From positions 1 through 64,000 of the forward strand of contig NZ_JACMTR010000002.1 of the NCBI RefSeq assembly GCF_014267175.1: a DNA stretch of 64,000 nucleotides, written 5' to 3'. The notes under the pieces are model-generated. The model was not told the origin of the DNA and did not search any database. It saw nothing but the letters and a program-made list of their open reading frames with translations. The DNA comes from Pseudonocardia sp. C8. Lineage in GTDB: Bacteria; Actinomycetota; Actinomycetes; Mycobacteriales; Pseudonocardiaceae. This document shows, piece by piece, positions 1-9,542 of the stretch; positions within the stretch are counted from its first letter, which is position 1, and the number at the start of each line of letters is the position of its first letter. The translations under genes and the position numbers were made by a program.

Positions 1-2
1 GC

Positions 3-1055
3 ACGTTCCGGGAGTCGTCGTCCGGGCTGGCGGTCGTCGGGTCCGGCGGCGAGGTGCTGCTGCACAACCCGCGCGCCGAGGCGCTCGGTGCCGTGACCGG
101 CGACCGGCTCGACCCCCGCGCCTGGGCGGCCTGCCAGCGGGTGCACGCCGGCGACCGGTCCCTCGAGGTCGACCTGTCGCCGCTGGAGCGCACCCCCCGC
201 GGGCCGGTCGCGGTGCAGGCCCGGGTCCGCGCGCTCGGCGACGGGTTCGCCCTCGTCGAGGCGGTCGACACCTCCGAGGTGGCCCGCCTGGAGGCGACCC
301 GCCGCGACTTCGTCGCCAACGTCAGCCACGAGCTCAAGACGCCGGTCGGTGCGGTCGGGCTGCTGGCCGAGGCGCTGCTCGACACGCTCGACGGCCTCGA
401 ACCCGCCGAGGGGTCCGAGCCCGATGCGGCCGAGGTCCGCCGGTTCGGCGAGAAGCTCCTGCGCGAGGCCACCCGGATGGGCAACCTCGTGTCCGAGCTG
501 ATCGCGCTGTCCCGGCTGACCGGTGCCGAGCGGCTGCCGGAGCTGGCCGCCGTCGAGGTCGACGACGTGGTCGACGAGGCGCTCGCCCGCAGCCGCAACT
601 CGGCCGAGTCGCACAGCGTGGAGATCACCGCGGACGAGGCGTCCGGCCTGGTCGTCGACGGCGACCGGAGCCTGCTGGTCACCGCGCTCACCAACCTCGT
701 CGAGAACGCGATCGCCTACTCGCCCGCCGACTCCTCGGTGTCGGTGAGCCGCCGCGAGGTGGAGGGGTCGGTCGAGATCGCGGTCACCGACCGGGGCATC
801 GGGATCGCGCCGGAACACCAGAAGCGGGTCTTCGAGCGCTTCTTCCGGGTCGACCCGGCGCGGTCGCGGGCGACCGGGGGTACCGGCCTGGGCCTGGCGA
901 TCGTCAAGCACGTCTGCGCGAACCACGGTGGCGAGGTGCGGCTGTGGAGCCGCCCCGGCACCGGATCGACGTTCACCATGCGGCTCCCCGCCCGGATGGG
1001 GATCACCGGCGCCGTCACGGGCGCACCGGAACGGGCCGCGAGAACCGGAGGATGA
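3..1055 (+). CDS. senX3: Sensor histidine kinase SenX3 (5' end missing)
   Basis: Membrane-associated sensor kinase of the SenX3-RegX3 phosphate-response pair; it autophosphorylates on His and passes the phosphate to RegX3. The frame is open from the left edge, so the N-terminal membrane part and true start lie outside the window. Visible parts in order: the end of a PAS-like segment, the dimerisation helix with VANVSHELKTPVG (phospho-accepting His at nt 327-329), the N box NLVENAIAY, and ATP-lid/G boxes DRGIGIAP and GTGLGLAIVKH. Its TGA lies 1 bp before the regX3 ATG, which indicates one transcript with coupled translation. The family call rests on these motifs plus the regX3 and ppx neighbours. 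Confidence 0.9.
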   Translation, partial: TFRESSSGLAVVGSGGEVLLHNPRAEALGAVTGDRLDPRAWAACQRVHAGDRSLEVDLSPLERTPRGPVAVQARVRALGDGFALVEAVDTSEVARLEATRRDFVANVSHELKTPVGAVGLLAEALLDTLDGLEPAEGSEPDAAEVRRFGEKLLREATRMGNLVSELIALSRLTGAERLPELAAVEVDDVVDEALARSRNSAESHSVEITADEASGLVVDGDRSLLVTALTNLVENAIAYSPADSSVSVSRREVEGSVEIAVTDRGIGIAPEHQKRVFERFFRVDPARSRATGGTGLGLAIVKHVCANHGGEVRLWSRPGTGSTFTMRLPARMGITGAVTGAPERAARTGG

Positions 1056-1056
1056 G

Positions 1057-1746
1057 ATGACCAGGGTGTTGATCGTGGAGGACGAGGAGTCCTTCGCGGA
1101 CCCGCTCGCGTTCATGCTGCGCAAGGAGGGCTTCACCACGGCCGTCGCGGCGAACGGCAACGACGCGCTGAGCGAGTTCGACCGCAACGGCGCCGACATC
1201 GTGCTGCTCGACCTCATGCTCCCCGGCATGAGCGGCACCGACGTCTGCAAGGCCCTGCGTTCCCGCTCCGCCGTCCCGGTGATCATGGTGACGGCCCGGG
1301 ACAGCGAGATCGACAAGGTGGTCGGCCTGGAGCTCGGCGCCGACGACTACGTCACCAAGCCGTACTCGGCGCGCGAGCTGATCGCGCGGGTCCGCGCCGT
1401 GCTGCGCCGCGGCGGCGAACCGAACGGCGAGGCCGAGGGCGGCTCCGGCGTGCTGGAGGCCGGGCCGGTCCGGATGGACGTCGAGCGGCACGTCGTGTCG
1501 GTCAACGGCGCCGAGGTCGCGCTCCCGCTCAAGGAGTTCGACCTGCTCGAGTACCTGCTCCGCAACGTGGGCCGGGTGCTGACCCGGGCCCAGCTGATCG
1601 ACCGGGTGTGGGGCGCCGACTACGTCGGCGACACCAAGACCCTCGACGTGCACGTGAAGCGGCTGCGCTCGAAGGTCGAGGACGACCCGTCGAACCCGCG
1701 CTACCTGGTCACGGTCCGTGGGCTGGGCTACAAGTTCGAGGTGTGA
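1057..1746 (+). CDS. regX3: Response regulator RegX3 (OmpR/PhoB class)
   Basis: DNA-binding partner of SenX3, 229 residues. The receiver domain (about residues 1-120) begins MTRVLIVEDEE with the acidic pocket, has the phospho-accepting Asp in LLDLMLPGMSG (Asp52), the conserved Thr in MVTARD and Lys in VTKPYS. The C-terminal winged helix (about 130-229) holds LLEYLLRNVGRVLTR and LDVHVKRLRSKVEDDP, typical of PhoB-type recognition helices. The ATG at 1057 gives the normal family N-terminus; longer in-frame extensions overlap senX3 and look like shadow sequence. In relatives this protein activates phosphate-starvation genes; targets here cannot be read. Confidence 0.95.
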   Translation: MTRVLIVEDEESFADPLAFMLRKEGFTTAVAANGNDALSEFDRNGADIVLLDLMLPGMSGTDVCKALRSRSAVPVIMVTARDSEIDKVVGLELGADDYVTKPYSARELIARVRAVLRRGGEPNGEAEGGSGVLEAGPVRMDVERHVVSVNGAEVALPLKEFDLLEYLLRNVGRVLTRAQLIDRVWGADYVGDTKTLDVHVKRLRSKVEDDPSNPRYLVTVRGLGYKFEV

Positions 1747-1780
1747 CGAAGGGGTTGCCCGGCCGTCGATAACGGCTCGG

Positions 1781-1786
1781 TAACCT
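1781..1786 (+). promoter_or_regulatory. -10 element of ppx (leaderless)
   Basis: TAACCT ends 6 nt before the ppx GTG, so the transcript should begin at or beside the start codon. No clear -35 is seen. This supports GTG 1793 as the start. Confidence 0.6.
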
Positions 1787-1792
1787 GATCGC

Positions 1793-2800
1793 GTGCGCCT
1801 GGCCGTGCTCGACGTGGGGTCCAACACCGTCCACCTGCTCGTGGTGGACGCGCACCGCGGTGCGCACCCCACGCCGATGTCCTCGGACAAGGACCAGCTC
1901 CGGCTGGCCGAGCACCTCGACGCCGGGGGCGCGCTGGGGCCGGTCGGGATCAAGGCGTTGCTGGAGAGCGTGCACCGGGCCCGCGACATCGCCAAGGCCG
2001 CCGCCTGCGACGACCTGATGGCCTTCGCGACCTCGGCGCTGCGCGACGCCACGAACTCGGCCGAGGTGCTGGCGCTGGTGCGGCGGGAGACCGGGGTGAC
2101 CCTGGAGGTGCTGCCCGGCGAGGACGAGGCCCGCTGGACCTTCCTCGCCGTCCGCCGCTGGTGCGGCTGGTCGGCGGGCCGCCTGCTGGTGCTCGACATC
2201 GGCGGCGGGTCCCTGGAGCTCGCGGTCGGCCGGGACGAGACCCCGGACATCGCCGCGTCGGTGCCGCTGGGCGCGGGCCGGCTGACCCGGGAGGCGTTCA
2301 CCGCCGACCCGCCGTCGCGGGCCGAGATCGCGGCCCTCACCGAGCGGGTCCGCGACGAGCTCGCCCCGGTCGCCGGGCGGCTGCGCGCCGCCGGCACCCC
2401 GGACCGCGCGGTTGGGACGTCGAAGACCTTCCGGACGCTCGCCCGGCTGACCGGCGCGGCACCGTCCGGCGCGGGGCCGCGGGCGCACCGCGCGCTGACC
2501 GCGCAGGGGCTGCGCCAGCTGTCGGCGTTCGTCACCCGGATGTCCGGGCCGGACCTCGCCCAGCTGGACGGCGTCAGCCCCAGCCGGGCGCACCAGCTCG
2601 TCGCCGGCACCGTCGTGGCGCAGGCCGCGATGGACGCGCTCGGCGTCGACGAGCTCGACATCTGCCCGTGGGCACTGCGCGAGGGCGTGATCCTGCGCCG
2701 CTTCGACATGCTCGACGGAGCGAACGGGGACGACCGCTCGGCGCACGTTTCGCAGGGTGGGCTTGGACCCTTGACAACACACAGGGCACGGTGGTCGTGA
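1793..2800 (+). CDS. Ppx/GppA family exopolyphosphatase
   Basis: Hydrolyses inorganic polyphosphate or (p)ppGpp-type substrates; 335 residues, the short Ppx form seen in actinobacteria. Sugar-kinase/actin-like ATPase fold: first phosphate-binding loop LDVGSNTVHLLV at the N-terminus, second loop LDIGGGSLELAVG near residue 140, and TSKTFRTLARL near 205. The mycobacterial counterpart beside senX3-regX3 is Ppx2 (Rv0496), so placement supports a phosphate-homeostasis role. The stop overlaps the next ATG by one base. The choice between polyphosphate and alarmone substrate is not visible. Confidence 0.85.
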   Translation: MRLAVLDVGSNTVHLLVVDAHRGAHPTPMSSDKDQLRLAEHLDAGGALGPVGIKALLESVHRARDIAKAAACDDLMAFATSALRDATNSAEVLALVRRETGVTLEVLPGEDEARWTFLAVRRWCGWSAGRLLVLDIGGGSLELAVGRDETPDIAASVPLGAGRLTREAFTADPPSRAEIAALTERVRDELAPVAGRLRAAGTPDRAVGTSKTFRTLARLTGAAPSGAGPRAHRALTAQGLRQLSAFVTRMSGPDLAQLDGVSPSRAHQLVAGTVVAQAAMDALGVDELDICPWALREGVILRRFDMLDGANGDDRSAHVSQGGLGPLTTHRARWS

Positions 2801-4008
2801 TGAGTGTCGACAGCGGAGAGCCCCGCCAGCGGACCGTCGCCGAGCTGCTGGCCGCCAACGGCGGCGCGCAGACCGGCGGGCGGCGCCGCCGCCGGCGTGC
2901 GGCCGAGGACGAGCCGGCCGGCGGCACCCCGCCGCCCGGTCCCGGTCGTCCCGCGCCCGACGCGCCGGCCGGAGCCGGGGCGCCGCCTCGGCCCGTGTCC
3001 GCCGACCGGCCGCGCCCGCCGGGACCGCCCGGCCCGGGTGGCCGGCCCGGCGAGGGGCAGGCCCCGGCCGAGCACCCGTCGTTCCCGTCCCGGCGGCCGC
3101 AGCCCGCCGACGGGCCGACCGGCGTGTTCCCCCCGCGCGGCCCGATGAACGGGCACGGGCCGCAGGCGTACGCGCCGAACGGTGCCCCGCAGGGCCCCGG
3201 CGAGCCCCGCCCCGCCCCGAACGGCTACGCGAACGGGTTCGACCGCGGCGGCTACGGCCCGCCGCCCGTTGACCCGCCCGCCCGCCCGGTCGCCCGCCCG
3301 CCCGAACCGCGGACGTCCGGCGACGGCGGCCCGTACGGTCCCGGCGGCGCCGACGAGATCCCGACCAGCCGGTTCGGGGCCCGCCGCCCCGCGGCCGACG
3401 CCGACGGCGGCCCGCCGACCCAGATCGGGGCCCCGCCGCTGGAGGACGACGCCGACGACCGGCCCGCGCCCGCCGACCCGGGCCCGCCGACCGGGGCCTA
3501 CGACCCGTTCGTCGACGACGACGAGCAGGAGGGGCCGGACGGGGGCCGGACCGCCGCCCTCGCCGCCCCCGCCCCTCCGGACACCGGCGAGGACCAGGAC
3601 GGCACCGCCGGGGACGACGCGTCGCGCGGCCGGCTCGGCCGCCGCCGTCGTCCGGAGGAGCCGGACGACGCCGGCGCCGCGGACGGGACCGAGCAGGGCC
3701 GCGCGCCCGCCGGGCTCGCGGACGCCGGGTCCGCCGGCGCCGCGGGCACCGGGCAGGCGTGGGCCGTGGTGATCGCGCAGTGGATCGGTGGTGCCGTCGC
3801 CGGGGCCGCGATCTGGGTGCTGTTCCGCTACCTGTGGTTCTCGTTCCCGATCGTGGCGCTCGCGCTGGCCGTGGTCCTCACCGTCGGCCTCGTGCTCGGC
3901 GTCCGCGCCCTGCTGCGCAACGACGACCTCAAGACCACGCTGTTCGCGGTGCTGGTCGGGCTGCTGTTGACCGTGTCCCCGGCGATCCTGGTGCTGCTGG
4001 ACCGGTAA
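2800..4008 (+). CDS. Pro-rich protein with three C-terminal membrane helices
   Basis: 402 residues, matching in position the mycobacterial gene after ppx2 (Rv0497). It starts MSVDSGEPRQRTVAELLAAN, followed by a run of Arg, then about 250 residues of Pro/Gly/Ala/Asp-rich sequence without predicted structure. Three hydrophobic helices close the protein (WAVVIAQWIGGAVAGAAIWV; FPIVALALAVVLTVGLVLGV; a last one ending VSPAILVLLDR). The long N-terminus is probably cytoplasmic. The ATG overlaps the ppx stop (TGATG), indicating one operon. Function unknown. Confidence 0.75.
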   Translation: MSVDSGEPRQRTVAELLAANGGAQTGGRRRRRRAAEDEPAGGTPPPGPGRPAPDAPAGAGAPPRPVSADRPRPPGPPGPGGRPGEGQAPAEHPSFPSRRPQPADGPTGVFPPRGPMNGHGPQAYAPNGAPQGPGEPRPAPNGYANGFDRGGYGPPPVDPPARPVARPPEPRTSGDGGPYGPGGADEIPTSRFGARRPAADADGGPPTQIGAPPLEDDADDRPAPADPGPPTGAYDPFVDDDEQEGPDGGRTAALAAPAPPDTGEDQDGTAGDDASRGRLGRRRRPEEPDDAGAADGTEQGRAPAGLADAGSAGAAGTGQAWAVVIAQWIGGAVAGAAIWVLFRYLWFSFPIVALALAVVLTVGLVLGVRALLRNDDLKTTLFAVLVGLLLTVSPAILVLLDR

Positions 4009-4010
4009 CG

Positions 4011-4913
4011 ATGCGCGATCGGGCGGCGACTCCAGGTGCGATGACGTCGCCCCCACGCGTGCCCGCCGTGCCACCGCCCTGGGTGCCGATCGCACTCTCG
4101 ACCGCGTCGGTCTACCCGGAGGGGGTCGCGGCCGGGTTCGAGATCGCCGCGGAGCTCGGCTACGACGGAGTCGAGCTGATGGTCTGGACGGACCCGGTCA
4201 GCCAGAACCCGCGTGCGGTCGAGCGGCTCGCGGAGCGGTACGGCGTGCCGGTCCTCGCCGTGCACGCGCCCTGCCTCGCGGTGACCCAGCGGGTGTGGGG
4301 TGCCGATCCGGTGCTCCGGTTGCGCCGCACCGTGCAGGTCGCCGCCGGGCTGGGCGCGCGGACCGTCGTCGTGCACCCGCCGTTCCGCTGGCAGCGGCGC
4401 TACGCCGGGGTGTTCGCCGACGAGGTGGCCCGCGCCCGGGAGCACCACGACGTCACGCTGCCGGTGGAGAACATGTTCCCGGTGAAGCGCGGCGCGATCA
4501 GCACCGTGCCGTACGCGCCCGGTCACGACCCCACGGAGGTCGGCTTCGGCGCCTACACCCTGGACCTGTCGCACACGGCGGCCGCGGGCGTGGACGCGCT
4601 GGGGCTCATGGAGCGCATGGGGAGCCGGCTCACCCACCTGCACCTGACCGACGGCTCCGGCGCCCCGCGGGACGAGCACCTGGTCCCGGGCCGCGGCGGC
4701 CAGCCGTGCGCGCAGGTCTGCCAGGCGCTGGCCGACGGGCCGTTCGCGCGCAGCGGCGGCACCGTCGTCCTGGAGGTGTCCACCCGGCGCTGCCGGACCC
4801 GCCAGGAACGCACCGGCCTGCTCGCCGAGTCGCTGCTGTTCGCCCGCCTGCACCTCGCACCGACCGTCCGGAAGGAGTCCCGGCGGGTTCTCGCCGAACC
4901 TACTCGCAGGTAA
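4011..4913 (+). CDS. Sugar phosphate isomerase/epimerase-like TIM barrel
   Basis: 300 residues of the xylose-isomerase-like (AP endonuclease 2) barrel superfamily, which uses divalent metals to isomerise sugars or cut abasic DNA; position matches Rv0498. Visible features: STASVYPEGVAAGFEIAAELGYDGVELM at the first strand/helix is the usual opening, then VLAVHAPC, TVVVHPPF, LPVENMFP (metal-ligand Glu region), YTLDLSHTA and THLHLTDGSG (His ligands). ATG 4011 lies 2 bp after the preceding stop; ATG 4041 is an alternative start that would lose ten unstructured residues. Exact substrate unknown. Confidence 0.75.
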   Translation: MRDRAATPGAMTSPPRVPAVPPPWVPIALSTASVYPEGVAAGFEIAAELGYDGVELMVWTDPVSQNPRAVERLAERYGVPVLAVHAPCLAVTQRVWGADPVLRLRRTVQVAAGLGARTVVVHPPFRWQRRYAGVFADEVARAREHHDVTLPVENMFPVKRGAISTVPYAPGHDPTEVGFGAYTLDLSHTAAAGVDALGLMERMGSRLTHLHLTDGSGAPRDEHLVPGRGGQPCAQVCQALADGPFARSGGTVVLEVSTRRCRTRQERTGLLAESLLFARLHLAPTVRKESRRVLAEPTRR

Positions 4914-4916
4914 CGT
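4911..4916 (+). promoter_or_regulatory. -10 element of the thioesterase gene (leaderless)
   Basis: TAACGT includes the stop codon of the upstream gene and ends 7 nt before ATG 4924. The spacing argues for ATG 4924 rather than GTG 4915. Confidence 0.5.
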
Positions 4917-4923
4917 GCGGGGC

Positions 4924-5751
4924 ATGACCAGTACGACGGTCCGCACCGGGCGCCCGTTCGCGGACGCGCACGTCCTCGACGACCTCGGTGACGGCCGGTT
5001 CCGCGCCCGGCTCGACGACGTCTGGGCGGTCGGCCCGAAGGCGTTCGGCGGGCTGCTGATGGTGCTGATGGCGAAGGCCGGCCTGGCCCGGCTGGCAGCC
5101 GGCGACGCGCCCGCCCCCGACCCGCTCGCCGTCTCCGCGGACTTCCTGCGGGCCCCCGACCTGCGCCCGGTCGAGCTGGAGGCCACCCCGCTCAAGATCG
5201 GCCGGACCGTCTCGTCGGTCGCGGTACGGATGCTGCAGGACGGGCGGACGATGCTGCACGCGACGGTCACCGCCGGCGTCCTCCCGGACGGGGAGCCCCG
5301 CTGGGAGACCGGTGCCGCCCTCGCCGCCGAACCGGCCACCGACGCCGTGGACCCCGGATCCGCCGAGGGCGGGGCCCGTGGCCTGGCCGCGGCGTGCGAG
5401 CTGCGGTACCCGCCGGACGCGCTGCCGTTCCTGCGCGGGGAGACCGGACCGCCGGAGATGTCCGGCTGGGTGCGGCCGCGTGGCGAGGACCCGGACGTGC
5501 TGTTCGCGCTGCTGGCGGGGGACATCCTGCCGCCGACCGTGTTCAACCTCGGCGGGTCGCCGGCCTGGGCGCCGACCGTGCAGCTCACCGCGCTGCTGCG
5601 GGCGCGGCCGGTGCCGGGCTGGCTGCGGGTGGAGTCCCGCTCGCGGACCGTCGCGGGTGGCCAGTTCGACGAGGACGTGACCGTCGTCGACGCGGCCGGG
5701 CGCACCGTCTGCCAGGCCCGCCAGCTCGCCCTCGCCCCGCTGCCCCGGTAA
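4924..5751 (+). CDS. Acyl-CoA thioesterase family protein (TesB-like double hotdog)
   Basis: 275 residues; a predicted cytoplasmic thioester hydrolase, positioned like Rv0499. The N-terminal hotdog contains VGPKAFGGLLMVLMAKAG, the helix-capping segment typical of TesB/4HBT_3 proteins, and the strand LSVSADFLRAPD-like segment around residues 65-80; the second half (from about 150) repeats the fold with PPTVFNLGG and VQLTALLRARP. The HxxGG catalytic pattern of strict TesB is not evident, so the substrate stays open. It sits between the isomerase and proC with its own promoter. Confidence 0.65.
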   Translation: MTSTTVRTGRPFADAHVLDDLGDGRFRARLDDVWAVGPKAFGGLLMVLMAKAGLARLAAGDAPAPDPLAVSADFLRAPDLRPVELEATPLKIGRTVSSVAVRMLQDGRTMLHATVTAGVLPDGEPRWETGAALAAEPATDAVDPGSAEGGARGLAAACELRYPPDALPFLRGETGPPEMSGWVRPRGEDPDVLFALLAGDILPPTVFNLGGSPAWAPTVQLTALLRARPVPGWLRVESRSRTVAGGQFDEDVTVVDAAGRTVCQARQLALAPLPR

Positions 5752-5759
5752 CAGCTTCC

Positions 5760-5765
5760 TAGGCT
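5760..5765 (+). promoter_or_regulatory. -10 element of proC (leaderless)
   Basis: TAGGCT ends 6 nt before the proC ATG; no Shine-Dalgarno lies in between. Confidence 0.6.
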
Positions 5766-5771
5766 GCCCCC

Positions 5772-6572
5772 ATGACACGCATCGCGGTACTGGGTGGGGG
5801 ACGGATCGGGGAGGCGCTGCTCGGCGGCCTGCTGGCGGCCGGGCGGGACGCCGGGGACCTCGTGTTCACGGAGAAGGCGCCGGAGCGGGCCCAGGAGCTG
5901 TCCGCGCGGCTCGGGGTCGCCGCCGAGCCGGTGGCCGACGCGGTGCGCGGGGCCGACACGGTCGTCGTCGCGGTGAAGCCGCAGGACGTCGTCGCGTTGC
6001 TCGGGCAGGTGACCGGCCCGCTGGAGGACGGTGCGCTGGTGATCTCGCTGTGCGCGGGCCTGCCGACGTCGCTGTTCGAGGGCGCGCTGCCTGCGGGGAC
6101 CCCGGTGGTGCGGGTCATGCCGAACACCCCGATGCTGCTCGGCGCCGCCATGTGCGCGATCTCCCCGGGCGCGCACGCCACCGACGAGCACCTCGCCCGG
6201 ACCGAGTCGCTGCTCGGCACGGTGGGCTCGGTGCTGCGGATCGACGAGGCGAAGCAGGACGCCGCGACCGCCGTCTCCGGCTCGGGGCCCGCGTACTTCT
6301 TCCTGGTCGCCGAGGCGATGATCGAGGCGGGTGTCGGGCTCGGGCTGACCCGCGCCGCGGCCACCGAGCTCACGGTGCAGACCGCGCTGGGCGCCGCCCG
6401 GATGCTGCGCGAGACCGGGGAGCACCCGGCCGTGCTCCGGGAGAACGTCACCTCCCCGGCCGGGACGACGGCCGCCGGGCTGCGCGAGCTGGAGCGGCAC
6501 GGGCTGCGCTCGGCCTTCGCGGACGCCGTCACCGCGGCCCACGACCGGTCCGTCGAACTCGGCCGGGGCTGA
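5772..6572 (+). CDS. proC: Pyrroline-5-carboxylate reductase
   Basis: Last step of proline synthesis: reduces pyrroline-5-carboxylate with NADPH in the cytoplasm. 266 residues, full length. N-terminal Rossmann motif VLGGGRIGEALLGGLL; VVAVKPQDV; MPNTPMLLGAAMCAI; and the family signature in the C-terminal dimer domain, SGSGPAYFFLVAEAMIEA followed by VTSPAGTTAAGL. Same neighbour order as mycobacteria (Rv0500) and Streptomyces. Confidence 0.95.
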   Translation: MTRIAVLGGGRIGEALLGGLLAAGRDAGDLVFTEKAPERAQELSARLGVAAEPVADAVRGADTVVVAVKPQDVVALLGQVTGPLEDGALVISLCAGLPTSLFEGALPAGTPVVRVMPNTPMLLGAAMCAISPGAHATDEHLARTESLLGTVGSVLRIDEAKQDAATAVSGSGPAYFFLVAEAMIEAGVGLGLTRAAATELTVQTALGAARMLRETGEHPAVLRENVTSPAGTTAAGLRELERHGLRSAFADAVTAAHDRSVELGRG

Positions 6573-6687
6573 GCACCGCCCGTCGTCCCCCGTTCAGCGC
6601 ATCGGATGACCAGGCGTCACCCTGACGCGCCGCAGCCATGCACGAACGGGCCACCCACGCAGGGACCGATCGTCACATCCGCACCGG

Positions 6688-6693
6688 TAGACT
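6688..6693 (+). promoter_or_regulatory. -10 element upstream of the small HTH gene
   Basis: TAGACT at about 65 nt before ATG 6759; would give a transcript with a leader of about 60 nt carrying a strong Shine-Dalgarno (GGGAGGAAGG at 6739-6748). Confidence 0.4.
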
Positions 6694-6758
6694 CCACCTG
6701 CATCCCCCACCACCGGGACATCCGGAAGGTCCGTACCGGGGGAGGAAGGCGGTGCACG

Positions 6759-6971
6759 ATGCCGGCGGAACGTCCCGAGCCCCTGCGGCCGGCCCAGGTG
6801 CAGTTCCTGACGGTGGCCGAGGTCGCGTCCATGATGCGGGTGTCCAAGATGACCGTGTACCGCCTCGTGCACTCGGGCGAGCTGCCCGCGGCGCGGGTCG
6901 GCCGCTCCTTCCGGGTGCCGCAGCGCGCCGTCGAGGACTACCTGCGCAACGCCTACTTCGACGCGGGCTGA
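6759..6971 (+). CDS. Small helix-turn-helix (MerR/excisionase-type) protein
   Basis: 70 residues; a single winged-helix DNA-binding domain with FLTVAEVASMMRVSKMTVYR (helix-turn-helix) followed by LVHSGELPAARVGRSFRVP (wing) and AVEDYLRNAYFDAG. This is the same fold class as BldC and is a conserved neighbour of proC and bS22 (Rv0500A position). ATG 6759 is chosen for its strong ribosome site; upstream in-frame codons have none. Probably a transcription regulator; targets unknown. Confidence 0.85.
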   Translation: MPAERPEPLRPAQVQFLTVAEVASMMRVSKMTVYRLVHSGELPAARVGRSFRVPQRAVEDYLRNAYFDAG

Positions 6972-7024
6972 GGCGCGGGCCCGGCTCGCACGGTCCCCCG
7001 TCCGGGGGCCGGCGCGGACCCCGG

Positions 7025-7030
7025 TAGACT
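7025..7030 (+). promoter_or_regulatory. -10 element of the bS22 gene
   Basis: TAGACT about 126 nt before the bS22 ATG, in the gap after the HTH gene; implies a leader of about 120 nt. Confidence 0.45.
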
Positions 7031-7156
7031 GGCGCACCGGCTGCCGACCCCCACCGGTCGCACCCCCGCACCGTTCGCACGGCGCGGGCGGCCCGCCTCG
7101 AGGTCACCCGGTGGAGCGGTCGCGGGCGATCTGCGTCGACACAGGAGGAGCACCCC

Positions 7157-7258
7157 ATGGGCTCGGTCATCAAGAAGCGCCGCAAGCGGATGTCGAAGAA
7201 GAAGCACCGCAAGCTGCTGCGCAAGACCCGGGTGCAGCGCCGCAAGCTCGGCAAGTGA
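7157..7258 (+). CDS. 30S ribosomal protein bS22 (AURKAIP1/COX24 family)
   Basis: 33 residues, [19 protein letters not shown] then [14 protein letters not shown]; 19 are Lys or Arg. This is the tiny basic actinobacterial small-subunit protein first seen in mycobacterial ribosome structures (Rv0500B position). Ribosome site AGGAGGAG at 7143-7150 is strong, as expected for a ribosomal gene. A stable hairpin follows the stop. Easily missed because of its size. Confidence 0.95.
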   Translation: MGSVIKKRRKRMSKKKHRKLLRKTRVQRRKLGK

Positions 7259-7264
7259 CTCGCG

Positions 7265-7305
7265 CACCGGCCGCGTACCCGCTCCGTGCGGGTGCGCGGC
7301 CGGTG
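7265..7305 (+). terminator. Hairpin terminator after bS22
   Basis: Arms CACCGGCCGCGTACCC and GGGTGCGCGGCCGGTG pair over 16 bp with one G-U, loop 9 nt, starting 7 nt after the bS22 stop. No long T-run, as is common in high-GC actinobacteria. Confidence 0.7.
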
Positions 7306-7446
7306 TCGTTCACACGGGCACCCGGCCGGCGTTCATCGACACGTCACCCGTGTCGGGCCGTCCGGACCGTGCCCGCTGCGACCGGCGAGGGCTAGCATCG
7401 ACCCGGTCGTCCCCCGCTCGTTCCTCCTCGCTCAGTGAGGTCGCCC

Positions 7447-8493
7447 ATGTCCCAGCCGACCCCGAACGTCGTGCTGGTCACCGGTGTGAGCGGATACCTC
7501 GGCGGGCACCTGGCCGCGCGGCTGGCCGCGAACCCGGACATCGACCGGGTGCTGGGCGTCGACACCGTCCCCCCGCCGCGGGACCTGCTGAAGCGGATGG
7601 GCCGCGCCGAGTTCGTGCGCGCCGACATCCGCAACCCGCTGATCGCCAAGGTCATCTCCACCGCCGGTGTCGACACCGTGGTGCACGCGTCGCTGTCGGC
7701 CAGCCCCGCCTCCGCGGGCGGCCGGGCGACGATGAAGGAGATGAACGTGATCGGCACGATGCAGCTGCTCGCCGCCTGCCAGAAGGCGGCGAGCGTGCGG
7801 CGGGTCGTGCTGAAGTCGACGACCGCGGTGTACGGCTCCAGCTCCCGCGACCCGGCGGTGTTCGACGAGGCGATCGGCGCGAAGGACCTCCCCAGCGGCG
7901 GCTACGCCAAGGACGCCGCCGAGATCGAGGGCTACCTGCGCGGGTTCAGCCGCCGCCGCCCGGACGTGACGACCACCGTGCTCCGGTTCGCCAACTTCAT
8001 CGGGCCCCGGATCGACACCGTCCTGACCCGCTACTTCGCGCTCCCGGTGGTGCCGACCGTGCTCGGCTACGACGCCCGGATCCAGCTGCTGCACGAGGAG
8101 GACGGCCTCGCCGTCCTGGAGCGGGCCGCCACCCACGAGCTGCCCGGCGTCTTCAACGTCGCCGCGCACGGGGTGCTGATGCTGTCCCAGGCGATCCGCC
8201 GCGCCGGCAAGATCGCGGTGCCGGTCCCGAGCAGCGCCGTCAGCCCGGTGAGCCGGGTGCTGCGCGGCGCCCGGGTGGTCGACTTCTCCCCGGAGCAGAT
8301 GCGCTTCCTCAACTTCGGCCGGGTCGTCGACCTGACCCGGCTCATCGACGAGTTCGGCTTCGAACCGCGCTGGACGACCACCCAGGCGTTCGACGACTTC
8401 GTCCGCGGCAAGGCGCTCAGCCCGGTGCTCGGCCCGGAGCGGATCGCCGCGGCCGAGCGGACCGTGCTCGGCCTGGCCCGGGCGCTGCGCTAG
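7447..8493 (+). CDS. NAD-dependent epimerase/dehydratase (extended SDR)
   Basis: 348 residues in the GalE2 position (Rv0501). Rossmann nucleotide-binding loop VLVTGVSGYLGGHLA (GxxGxxG) at the N-terminus, LGVDTVPPP after the second strand, then STTAVYGSS and GGYAKDAAE where the catalytic Ser/Tyr-xxx-Lys triad should be: the Tyr-Ala-Lys of GYAKD gives a YxK-like rather than strict YxxxK motif, so catalysis should be checked. ATG 7447 preferred over GTG 7435. A -10 (TAGCAT, 7393-7398) lies about 50 nt upstream. Sugar substrate unknown. Confidence 0.75.
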   Translation: MSQPTPNVVLVTGVSGYLGGHLAARLAANPDIDRVLGVDTVPPPRDLLKRMGRAEFVRADIRNPLIAKVISTAGVDTVVHASLSASPASAGGRATMKEMNVIGTMQLLAACQKAASVRRVVLKSTTAVYGSSSRDPAVFDEAIGAKDLPSGGYAKDAAEIEGYLRGFSRRRPDVTTTVLRFANFIGPRIDTVLTRYFALPVVPTVLGYDARIQLLHEEDGLAVLERAATHELPGVFNVAAHGVLMLSQAIRRAGKIAVPVPSSAVSPVSRVLRGARVVDFSPEQMRFLNFGRVVDLTRLIDEFGFEPRWTTTQAFDDFVRGKALSPVLGPERIAAAERTVLGLARALR

Positions 8494-8501
8494 GCGGCGG
8501 C

Positions 8502-9536
<1,035 letters not shown>

Positions 9537-9542
9537 GCCGCG

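Noticed and set aside
1015..4095. Minus-strand open frame of over 1,000 codons
   Set aside because: Runs opposite regX3, ppx and the Pro-rich gene; its product is Arg/Gly/Pro/His-rich with no motif. Typical mirror frame in high-GC DNA.
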